Shown: positions 1 to 4,699 of the stretch, one piece after another
Layout: the number at the start of each line of letters is the position of its first letter
Numbering within the stretch: position 1 is the stretch's first letter
Assembly: GCA_947479995.1 (NCBI GenBank)
Contig: CANKBT010000237.1
Location: 1 to 5,361, forward strand
Reading direction: 5' to 3'
Origin: Frankiaceae bacterium
GTDB taxonomy: Bacteria; Actinomycetota; Actinomycetes; Mycobacteriales; SCTD01
DNA: 5,361 nucleotides
Notes under the pieces: generated by a model
What the model was told of the DNA's origin: nothing
The model's database searches: none
Seen by the model: only the letters and a program-made list of their open reading frames with translations
Made by a program: the position numbers and the translations under genes

Positions 1-107
1 GCGACCCACGCGACGGCGTAGCCGAGGCGGTCGGCCTCCTTGGCCAGCTCGAGGTTCTCGGCGTCGTTGCCGCTTCCCCAGTAGCCCATGTTGAGGCCGA
101 GCTCCAC
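1..107 (-). CDS. Luciferase-like (LLM class, probably F420-dependent) oxidoreductase, N-terminal fragment
   Basis: Only the first 35 codons are present; the gene runs off the left edge. The peptide begins VELGLNMGYWGSGNDAEN and continues with LAKEADRLGY followed by AVAWV. This matches the first beta strand and helix of actinobacterial luciferase-like TIM-barrel oxidoreductases, which commonly start MELGLNxGYWGxG and reach EADRLGYxxxWVAE. Members are cytoplasmic flavin- or F420-dependent oxidoreductases; the F420 preference here is inferred from the actinobacterial subfamily, and the substrate cannot be predicted. The GTG start at 105-107 is chosen because the family's usual first residues begin exactly there and a purine-rich ribosome binding site (AAGGGGGAG, about 112-120 on the minus strand) lies 4-6 bases upstream. 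The in-frame ATG at codon 7 would cut into the first conserved strand. The gene is divergent from the aldo/keto reductase at 163. Confidence 0.82.
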   Translation of the reverse strand, partial: MELGLNMGYWGSGNDAENLELAKEADRLGYAVAWV

Positions 108-111
108 GTGA

Positions 112-120
112 CTCCCCCTT
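112..120 (-). promoter_or_regulatory. Ribosome binding site of the LLM oxidoreductase
   Basis: Read on the minus strand the bases are AAGGGGGAG, followed by TCAC and the GTG start at 107. This is the strongest Shine-Dalgarno sequence seen at any start in the window, and it decides in favour of the GTG over the ATG six codons further in. It contrasts with the plus-strand gene across the divergent gap, which has no such site. Confidence 0.65.
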
Positions 121-145
121 GGTCGTGATCGTGCAGACGGGGCCG

Positions 146-155
146 ACGCTAGCCT
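146..155. promoter_or_regulatory. Candidate divergent promoter, overlapping -10 boxes around GCTAGC
   Basis: The plus strand reads TAGCCT at 150-155, fitting the actinobacterial TAnnnT -10 pattern. It lies 7 bases before the GTG of the aldo/keto reductase, so transcription would start at or next to the start codon and give a leaderless mRNA. The minus strand reads TAGCGT across 151-146, another TAnnnT, which would give the LLM oxidoreductase a leader of roughly 30 bases carrying its ribosome binding site. The two boxes overlap on the palindrome GCTAGC (148-153). I find no convincing -35 element on either strand. The call rests on spacing and pattern only. Confidence 0.45.
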
Positions 156-162
156 CCGGGTC

Positions 163-1176
163 GTGAAGCAGCGACACCTCGGTCGGAGCGGGCTGGTGGT
201 CTCGCGCCTCGCGCTCGGGACGATGACCTGGGGGCGCGACACCGACGAGGACGACGCCGCCGCGCAGCTCGTCGCCTTCGTCGGCGCCGGCGGCACGCTC
301 GTCGACACGGCCGACATCTACGCCGAGGGCCGCTCCGAGGAGGTGCTCGGCCGGCTGCTCGCCGACGTCGTGCCGCGCGACGAGGTGCTCGTCGCCACCA
401 AGGCCTGGGGCCCGACCGGCCCCGGCCCGATGGGCCGCGGCACCAGCCGCGGGCACCTGCTCGCCGCCCTCGACGCCTCGCTGCGCCGCCTCGGCCTCGA
501 GCACGTCGACCTGTGGCAGCTGCACGGCTGGGACGCCCTCACCCCGTGGGAGGAGGCGATGGCGGCGCTCGACACCGCGGTGGCGTCCGGGCGGGTGCGC
601 TACGCCGGCGTGAGCAACTACAGCGGCTGGCAGACCGCGATGACCGCCACCCACCAGCGGGCCTGGCCCGGCCGCGCGCCGCTGGTCAGCACGCAGGTCG
701 AGTACTCCCTGCTGCAGCGCGGCGTCGAGCGCGAGGTGCTGCCCGCCGCCCAGGCCCTCGGGCTCGGCGTGCTGCCGTGGTCGCCGCTCGCCGGCGGCGT
801 GCTCACCGGCAAGTACCGCGGGGGCGCGCCGTCCGACAGCCGCGGGGCGCACGAGCCGGGCTTCAGCGCCGCGCTCGACGCCGACCCGGGCGCCCGGTCG
901 ATCGTCGACGCGGTCGTCACGGCGGCCGACGGCCTGGGGGTCTCCCCCGTCGCCGTCTCGCTGGCGTGGGTCCGGGACCGGCCGGGCGTCACGGCCCCCG
1001 TGGTCGGGGCCCGCACGAGCGCGCAGCTGCAGGGGGCGCTCGCCGCCGAGCAGCTCGTGCTGCCCGACGCGATCCGCGCGGCGCTCGACGACGTGTCGGC
1101 CCCGGTCGTCGGCTACCCCGAGCGGCCGCACGACGCCTGGTCGTCGCCGGACGTGGAGACCGCCCCGCTGCCGTAG
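163..1176 (+). CDS. Aldo/keto reductase
   Basis: A 337-residue NADPH-type aldo/keto reductase with a TIM-barrel fold, near the usual family length of 320-340. The N-terminus (MKQRHLGRSGLVVSRLALGT) is typical. The catalytic tetrad can be placed as D48 and Y53 in VDTADIY, K80 in VATKAWG and H121 in LWQLHGWD. Cofactor-site motifs follow: SNYSGWQ (151-157), Q178 in STQVEYSLLQR, WSPLAGGVLTGKY (206-218) and VVGARTSAQL (280-289). It should reduce aldehydes or ketones in the cytoplasm; the substrate cannot be told from sequence. The GTG at 163 is the only start that keeps the first strand intact. No Shine-Dalgarno sequence precedes it, but a -10-like TAGCCT ends 7 bases upstream, suggesting a leaderless transcript. 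It is divergent from an LLM oxidoreductase and 22 bases upstream of a DUF5703-type gene. Family assignment is secure; physiological role unknown. Confidence 0.93.
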   Translation: MKQRHLGRSGLVVSRLALGTMTWGRDTDEDDAAAQLVAFVGAGGTLVDTADIYAEGRSEEVLGRLLADVVPRDEVLVATKAWGPTGPGPMGRGTSRGHLLAALDASLRRLGLEHVDLWQLHGWDALTPWEEAMAALDTAVASGRVRYAGVSNYSGWQTAMTATHQRAWPGRAPLVSTQVEYSLLQRGVEREVLPAAQALGLGVLPWSPLAGGVLTGKYRGGAPSDSRGAHEPGFSAALDADPGARSIVDAVVTAADGLGVSPVAVSLAWVRDRPGVTAPVVGARTSAQLQGALAAEQLVLPDAIRAALDDVSAPVVGYPERPHDAWSSPDVETAPLP

Positions 1177-1186
1177 GCAACTCTCG

Positions 1187-1192
1187 TACGAT
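1187..1192 (+). promoter_or_regulatory. Candidate -10 box for the DUF5703-type gene
   Basis: TACGAT fits TAnnnT closely and lies 6 bases before the GTG at 1199. It sits in the 22-base gap after the aldo/keto reductase stop. The gap has no Shine-Dalgarno sequence, so a leaderless transcript starting at the GTG is plausible, in addition to possible read-through from the reductase gene. No clear -35 hexamer is visible 16-18 bases upstream. Confidence 0.45.
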
Positions 1193-1198
1193 CGGCGC

Positions 1199-1390
1199 GT
1201 GGCGGAGTACGAGTACCGGTCGGTGCACGTGCCCGCGGGCATGGACAAGGGCAAGACCCGCGAGCTGCTGGCCATCCACGCCGAGTACGGCGGCTGGGAG
1301 CTCGCGCAGCACGTGCTCTGGTCCGACGGCCGGCGGCGCGTGACGGTGCGCCGGCGCAAGGCGCCGCAGCTGCCCCCGCTCGCCACCTGA
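1199..1390 (+). CDS. Small DUF5703-type protein
   Basis: A 63-residue basic protein starting at GTG: VAEYEYRSVHVPAGMDKGKT, then RELLAIHAEYGGWELAQHVL and WSDGRRRVTVRRRK. The pattern xEYEYRxVxVPxG ... LLxxHAEYGxWEL ... DGxRxVxxRRR is what I recall for the actinobacterial DUF5703 family, whose members are about this size and have no known function. It has no signal peptide, membrane segment or cysteines. The alternation suggests a small beta-alpha-beta fold with a very basic last strand (RRRVTVRRRK, about residues 44-53), and nucleic-acid or other polyanion contact is conceivable but unproven. The start is supported by the family N-terminus and by a -10-like TACGAT 6 bases upstream. It stands between the aldo/keto reductase and the rhamnose operon, with no evident functional tie to either. 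Confidence 0.85.
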   Translation: MAEYEYRSVHVPAGMDKGKTRELLAIHAEYGGWELAQHVLWSDGRRRVTVRRRKAPQLPPLAT

Positions 1391-1395
1391 GCCGT

Positions 1396-1412
1396 CGGGC
1401 GCGGCGCGCCCG
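1396..1412 (+). terminator. GC-rich hairpin after the DUF5703-type gene, possible terminator
   Basis: A perfect 7-bp stem (CGGGCGC at 1396-1402 pairing with GCGCCCG at 1406-1412) with a 3-base loop begins 5 bases after the stop codon. No run of T follows, which is common for actinobacterial hairpin terminators but also leaves chance in GC-rich DNA as an explanation. Its place between a stop codon and the promoter of the next operon suits a terminator. Confidence 0.4.
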
Positions 1413-1455
1413 CGCGAAGTCGGTCACAGCACGCACGCGCGGCGTCGCCGACCGC

Positions 1456-1461
1456 TAGCGT
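1456..1461 (+). promoter_or_regulatory. Candidate -10 box of the rmlBCDA operon
   Basis: TAGCGT lies 7 bases before the GTG of rmlB. Its context GCTAGCGTCCG closely resembles GCTAGCCTCCG at the aldo/keto reductase start, with the same 7-base spacing. No Shine-Dalgarno sequence stands in front of rmlB, so the first gene is probably translated from a leaderless mRNA. A -35 element is not obvious. The next overlap-free junction is beyond rmlA, so this is the most likely promoter for all four rml genes. Confidence 0.5.
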
Positions 1462-1468
1462 CCGCCCG

Positions 1469-2455
1469 GTGAGGGTCCTCGTCACCGGCGGCGCCGGCTT
1501 CATCGGCGCCAACTTCGTCCGCTGGACGCGCGCCCACCGCCCCGAGGCGCAGGTGGTGGTGCTGGACGCGCTCACCTACGCCGGCAACCGGGCCTCGCTG
1601 CCGGGCGACGTGGAGCTGGTCGTCGGCGACGTCGCGGACGCCGAGGTGGTCGACCGCCTCGTCGCGGCCAGCGACCTGGTCGTGCACTTCGCGGCGGAGT
1701 CGCACAACGACAACTCGCTGCACGACCCGTCGCCGTTCGTGCGCACCAACGTCGTCGGCACCTTCACCCTGCTCGAGGCGGTGCGCCGCCACGACGTGCG
1801 GCTGCACCACGTCTCGACCGACGAGGTCTACGGCGACCTCGCGCTCGACGACCCCGACCGGTTCCGCGAGTCGACGCCGTACAACCCGTCGAGCCCGTAC
1901 AGCGCCACCAAGGCGGGCAGCGACCTGCTCGTGCGCGCCTGGGTGCGGTCGTTCGGCGTGCGGGCGACCATCAGCAACTGCTCGAACAACTACGGCGGCT
2001 ACCAGCACGTCGAGAAGTTCATCCCCCGGCAGATCACCAACCTGCTCGACGGCGGCCGCCCGAAGCTCTACGGCACCGGCGAGAACGTCCGCGACTGGAT
2101 CCACGTCGACGACCACAACGCCGCCGTGTGGACGATCGTCGACCGCGGCCGCCTCGGCGAGACGTACATGATCGGCGCGGACGGCGAGCGCTCGAACCGC
2201 GAGGTCGTCGAGCTGCTGCTCGAGCTCACCGGCCGGCCGCGCGACGCGTACGACCTGGTGAGCGACCGCCCCGGGCACGACCTGCGCTACGCGATCGACG
2301 CGACCCGGCTGCGCACCGAGCTCGGCTGGGTGCCGGAGTACGCGCACTTCGAGGACGGGCTGGCCGCGACCGTGCAGTGGTACCGCGACAACGAGGCGTG
2401 GTGGCGGCCGCAGAAGGACGCGACCGAGGCCAAGTACGCGCAGCTGGGGCGCTGA
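1469..2455 (+). CDS. rmlB: dTDP-glucose 4,6-dehydratase
   Basis: A 328-residue enzyme of the extended short-chain dehydrogenase family that converts dTDP-glucose to dTDP-4-keto-6-deoxyglucose with bound NAD, the second step to dTDP-L-rhamnose. The Rossmann motif TGGAGFIG is at 6-13 and the NAD-ribose acidic residue is D33 in LDALTYAGN. The active site is visible as STDEVYG (116-122; T117, D118, E119) and YSATK (Y144, K148). The substrate region CSNNYGGYQHVEKFIP (171-186), RDWIHVDDH (208-216) and the C-terminal YRDNEAWW (305-312) are typical of RmlB. Length is within the family range. The segment AAESHNDNSL (75-84) replaces the commoner AESHVDRS and recalls streptococcal RmlB. The GTG start gives the canonical first strand MRVLVTGGAG. 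It is the first gene of the operon, and its stop codon shares a base with the rmlC start (TGATG). Confidence 0.96.
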   Translation: MRVLVTGGAGFIGANFVRWTRAHRPEAQVVVLDALTYAGNRASLPGDVELVVGDVADAEVVDRLVAASDLVVHFAAESHNDNSLHDPSPFVRTNVVGTFTLLEAVRRHDVRLHHVSTDEVYGDLALDDPDRFRESTPYNPSSPYSATKAGSDLLVRAWVRSFGVRATISNCSNNYGGYQHVEKFIPRQITNLLDGGRPKLYGTGENVRDWIHVDDHNAAVWTIVDRGRLGETYMIGADGERSNREVVELLLELTGRPRDAYDLVSDRPGHDLRYAIDATRLRTELGWVPEYAHFEDGLAATVQWYRDNEAWWRPQKDATEAKYAQLGR

Positions 2456-2985
2456 TGAAGGTCCGTCCGACGCGCGTGCCCGGCCTGCTGCACGCCACCC
2501 TCGACGTGCACGGCGACAGCCGCGGGTGGTTCAAGGAGGCCTGGCAGCGCGAGAAGCTGGTCGCCCTCGGCGTGCCGGACCTGCAGGTCGTGCAGGCGAA
2601 CGTCTCCTACAACGCGGAGCGCGGCGTCACCCGCGGCATCCACGCCGAGCCGTGGGACAAGTGGGTCTCGCTGGCGCACGGCACCGCCTTCGCGGCGATC
2701 GTCGACCTGCGCGACGGCCCGACGCGCGGCACGGTCGAGACCTTCGAGCTGACGCCCGCCGACGCGCTCTACGTGCCGCGCGGCTGCGGCAACAGCTACT
2801 GCACGCTCACGCCCGACGTCGTCTACAGCTACCTCGTCGACGACCACTGGTCGCCCGAGGCGACGTACACGCTGGTCAACCTGTTCGACCCCGACCTGGC
2901 GATCGACTGGCCGGTGCCGCGCGAGGAGATGGTCATCAGCGACAAGGACGTCGGGCACCCGTTCCTGCGCGACCTGCCGGCGTGA
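2455..2985 (+). CDS. rmlC: dTDP-4-dehydrorhamnose 3,5-epimerase, streptococcal-like subtype
   Basis: A 176-residue cupin epimerase that inverts C3 and C5 of dTDP-4-keto-6-deoxyglucose, the third step to dTDP-L-rhamnose. The N-terminal part carries DSRGWFKEAWQREKL (21-35), and the core is TRGIHAEPWDKWVSL (59-73) with R60, catalytic H63 and K69. VDLRDGPTRG (83-92) and VPRGCGNSYCTL (107-118) follow, then catalytic-type Y126 in YSYLVDDHW. D165 in ISDKD would pair with H63. Relative to the mycobacterial enzyme (R59, H62, K72, H119, Y132, Y138, D171, from memory), H119 corresponds to N113 and Y138 to W132. The HAEPWDK and VPRGxxN motifs match what I recall of Streptococcus suis RmlC, so this looks like a functional variant rather than a decayed gene. 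ATG at 2455 overlaps the rmlB stop by one base. Confidence 0.93.
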   Translation: MKVRPTRVPGLLHATLDVHGDSRGWFKEAWQREKLVALGVPDLQVVQANVSYNAERGVTRGIHAEPWDKWVSLAHGTAFAAIVDLRDGPTRGTVETFELTPADALYVPRGCGNSYCTLTPDVVYSYLVDDHWSPEATYTLVNLFDPDLAIDWPVPREEMVISDKDVGHPFLRDLPA

Positions 2986-3815
2986 CGGTCCTCGTCACGG
3001 GCGCCTCCGGGCAGCTCGGCCACGGCCTGCGCCCGCTGCTGCCCGGCGCCGTGTTCACCGACGTGCGCGCGGGCGACGGCGTCGTCGCCCTCGACATCAC
3101 CGACCCCGCGGCCGTCGAGGCCTTCGACTGGTCGGGCGTCACCGCGATCGTCAACGGCGCCGCCTGGACGCAGGTCGACGCCGCCGAGGACGCCGACCGG
3201 CTGCCGCTCGTGTGGGCGGTCAACGCCACGGGCGTGGCCCTGCTCGCGGCGCAGGCGCGCCGCCTCGACGTGCCGCTCGTGCACGTCAGCACCGACTACG
3301 TGCTGCGCGGCGACCACGACGGCGACGCCGGCCCCGCCACCCCGCTCGACCCGCAGGGCGCCTACGGCATCACCAAGGCCGCCGGCGAGCTGGCCGCGCG
3401 CCTCGCGCCGAGGCACTGGGTCGTGCGCACCTCGTGGGTCTTCGGCGAGGGCCCCAACTTCGTGCGCACCATGCGCCGCCTGGGCGCCGAGCGCGACGAG
3501 CTGCGCGTCGTCGCCGACCAGGTCGGGCGGCCGACGTACGCCGTCGACCTCGCCGCGGCGCTGGTGGCGCTGCTCGACGGCGGCACGCCGTACGGCACCG
3601 TGCACGCGACGGGCGGCGGCGAGCCGGTGTCCTGGGCGGCCTTCGCCGAGGCCGTGCTCGCCGCGACCGGCAGCGCGTGCCGGGTCGTGCCGATCACGAC
3701 CGAGGAGTACGGCGCGCCGTCCCCGCGCCCCGCCAACTCGGCGCTCGCGCCCGGCCTGCCGATGCGCGACTGGCGCGAGGCGCTCGCCGACTACCTCGCT
3801 CGGGAGGGCGCGTGA
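2982..3815 (+). CDS. rmlD: dTDP-4-dehydrorhamnose reductase
   Basis: A 277-residue NAD(P)H-dependent extended SDR enzyme that reduces the 4-keto group of dTDP-4-dehydro-L-rhamnose, the last step to dTDP-L-rhamnose. Visible motifs are the Rossmann loop TGASGQLG (6-13), NGAAWTQVDAAED (58-70, canonical NxAAxTxVDxAE), STDYV (103-107), catalytic YGITK (Y128, K132), RTSWVFGEGPNFV (149-161), DQVGRPTYAVDLA (179-191) and RPANSAL (249-255). The usual STDYVFDG is STDYVLRG here. Length is slightly under the 280-300 norm. The true start is the GTG at 2982: it yields VTVLVTGASG with the Rossmann strand at the very N-terminus, while the open frame upstream is only the rmlC gene read in the wrong frame. The start overlaps the rmlC stop as GTGA with no Shine-Dalgarno sequence, so translation probably depends on ribosomes finishing rmlC. 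Confidence 0.95.
   Translation: MTVLVTGASGQLGHGLRPLLPGAVFTDVRAGDGVVALDITDPAAVEAFDWSGVTAIVNGAAWTQVDAAEDADRLPLVWAVNATGVALLAAQARRLDVPLVHVSTDYVLRGDHDGDAGPATPLDPQGAYGITKAAGELAARLAPRHWVVRTSWVFGEGPNFVRTMRRLGAERDELRVVADQVGRPTYAVDLAAALVALLDGGTPYGTVHATGGGEPVSWAAFAEAVLAATGSACRVVPITTEEYGAPSPRPANSALAPGLPMRDWREALADYLAREGA
3802..3808 (+). promoter_or_regulatory. Ribosome binding site of rmlA
   Basis: GGGAGGG lies inside the last codons of rmlD, 3 bases before the GTG at 3812. It supports this start over any within the long open frame upstream and suggests that rmlA can initiate partly independently of rmlD. The rmlD start has no comparable site. Confidence 0.5.
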
Positions 3816-4678
3816 AGGGCATCGTCCTGGCCGGCGGCGCCGGCACCCGGCTGCACCCGCTGACCCGGGCGGTGAGCAAGCAGCTGCTGCCGGTCTACGA
3901 CAAGCCGATGGTCTACTACCCACTCAGCACGCTGATGCTGGCCGGCATCCGCGACATCCTCGTCATCACGACGCCGCACGACCAGGAGCAGTTCGTCCGC
4001 CTGCTCGGCGACGGCAGCCACCTCGGCTGCGCGTTCACCTACGCGGTGCAGCCCGAGCCCAACGGCCTCGCCGAGGCGTTCCTGCTCGGCCGCGACTTCG
4101 TCGGCCGCGACAAGGTCGCGCTCGTGCTGGGCGACAACATCTTCTACGGCCCCGGCTTCGGCGAGCAGCTCGAGGCGTACGCCGACGTCGACGGCGGCGC
4201 GGTGTTCGGCTACCGCGTCGCCGACCCGGAGCGCTACGGCGTCGTGGAGTTCGACGCCGCCGGCCGCGCCGTGTCGATCGAGGAGAAGCCGGCGCACCCG
4301 CGGTCGCACCACGCGGTCGTCGGCCTCTACTTCTACGACAACGACGTGCTCGACATCGCCGCCTCGATCCGGCCGAGCGCCCGCGGCGAGCTGGAGATCA
4401 CCTCGGTCAACAGCGCCTACCTCGAGCAGGGCCGGCTGCAGGTCGCCGTCATGGACCGCGGCACCGCCTGGCTCGACACCGGCACCGTCGAGTCGCTGCT
4501 GCAGGCCGGGCAGTTCGTCCACGTCATCGAGGAGCGCCAGGGCCTCAAGATCGGCTGCGTCGAGGAGGTGGCCTGGCGGCAGGGCTTCATCGACGACGCC
4601 GGGCTCGAGGCGCTCGCCGCGCCGCTGCGCAAGAGCGGCTACGGCGAGTACCTGCTCGGCCTGCTCGCCGACCGCTAG
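3812..4678 (+). CDS. rmlA: Glucose-1-phosphate thymidylyltransferase
   Basis: A 288-residue nucleotidyltransferase that joins glucose-1-phosphate and dTTP to give dTDP-glucose, the first step of the rhamnose pathway, although its gene is last in the operon. The signature loop LAGGAGTRLHPLT (6-18) is followed by VSKQLLPVYDKPMVYYP (21-37) with K23. Next come QPEPNGLAEAF (80-90), the metal-binding LVLGDNIFYG (D108), YGVVEFD (142-148), IEEKP (156-160) and AWLDTGT (219-225; D223, second metal ligand). EERQGLKIGC (240-249) is typical of the C-terminal part. Full length for the short RmlA class. GTG at 3812 overlaps the rmlD stop as GTGA and has a GGGAGGG ribosome binding site at 3802-3808. S198 in GELEITSVN stands where many homologues have Asp. 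Its stop is 8 bases from the convergent peptidase gene. Confidence 0.96.
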   Translation: MKGIVLAGGAGTRLHPLTRAVSKQLLPVYDKPMVYYPLSTLMLAGIRDILVITTPHDQEQFVRLLGDGSHLGCAFTYAVQPEPNGLAEAFLLGRDFVGRDKVALVLGDNIFYGPGFGEQLEAYADVDGGAVFGYRVADPERYGVVEFDAAGRAVSIEEKPAHPRSHHAVVGLYFYDNDVLDIAASIRPSARGELEITSVNSAYLEQGRLQVAVMDRGTAWLDTGTVESLLQAGQFVHVIEERQGLKIGCVEEVAWRQGFIDDAGLEALAAPLRKSGYGEYLLGLLADR

Positions 4679-4699
4679 CCGCCGCCTCAGCAGCGGTCG
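4669..4699. terminator. Inverted repeat across the convergent gene ends, possible bidirectional terminator
   Basis: CGACCGCT at 4669-4676 is the exact reverse complement of AGCGGTCG at 4692-4699, giving an 8-bp stem with a 15-base loop that holds the end of the rmlA stop codon and the complete stop of the minus-strand peptidase. There is no T run, and both arms are partly coding. A terminator serving both genes would fit this position, but the loop is long and chance is possible. Confidence 0.3.

Noticed and set aside
513..1343. Plus-strand open frame overlapping the aldo/keto reductase and the DUF5703-type gene
   Set aside because: Arg/Ala repeats with no domain; it is the out-of-frame reading of two genes that both have clear family signatures.
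1423..1428. GTCACA as a -35 hexamer, or TGTGAC as a CRP-type half-site, upstream of rmlB
   Set aside because: The spacer to the -10 box would be 27 bases, too long for a sigma factor, and no second half-site completes a CRP-like palindrome.
1424..2347. Long minus-strand open frame opposite rmlB (307 codons)
   Set aside because: Its translation is low-complexity Val/Ala/Arg/Asp-rich sequence with no motif, as expected of an antisense frame in GC-rich coding DNA. The plus strand is unambiguously rmlB.
2128..2454. In-frame upstream extension of rmlC
   Set aside because: The extra residues are Arg/Ala/Pro-rich readings of rmlB in another frame. The cupin epimerase begins naturally at the ATG at 2455.
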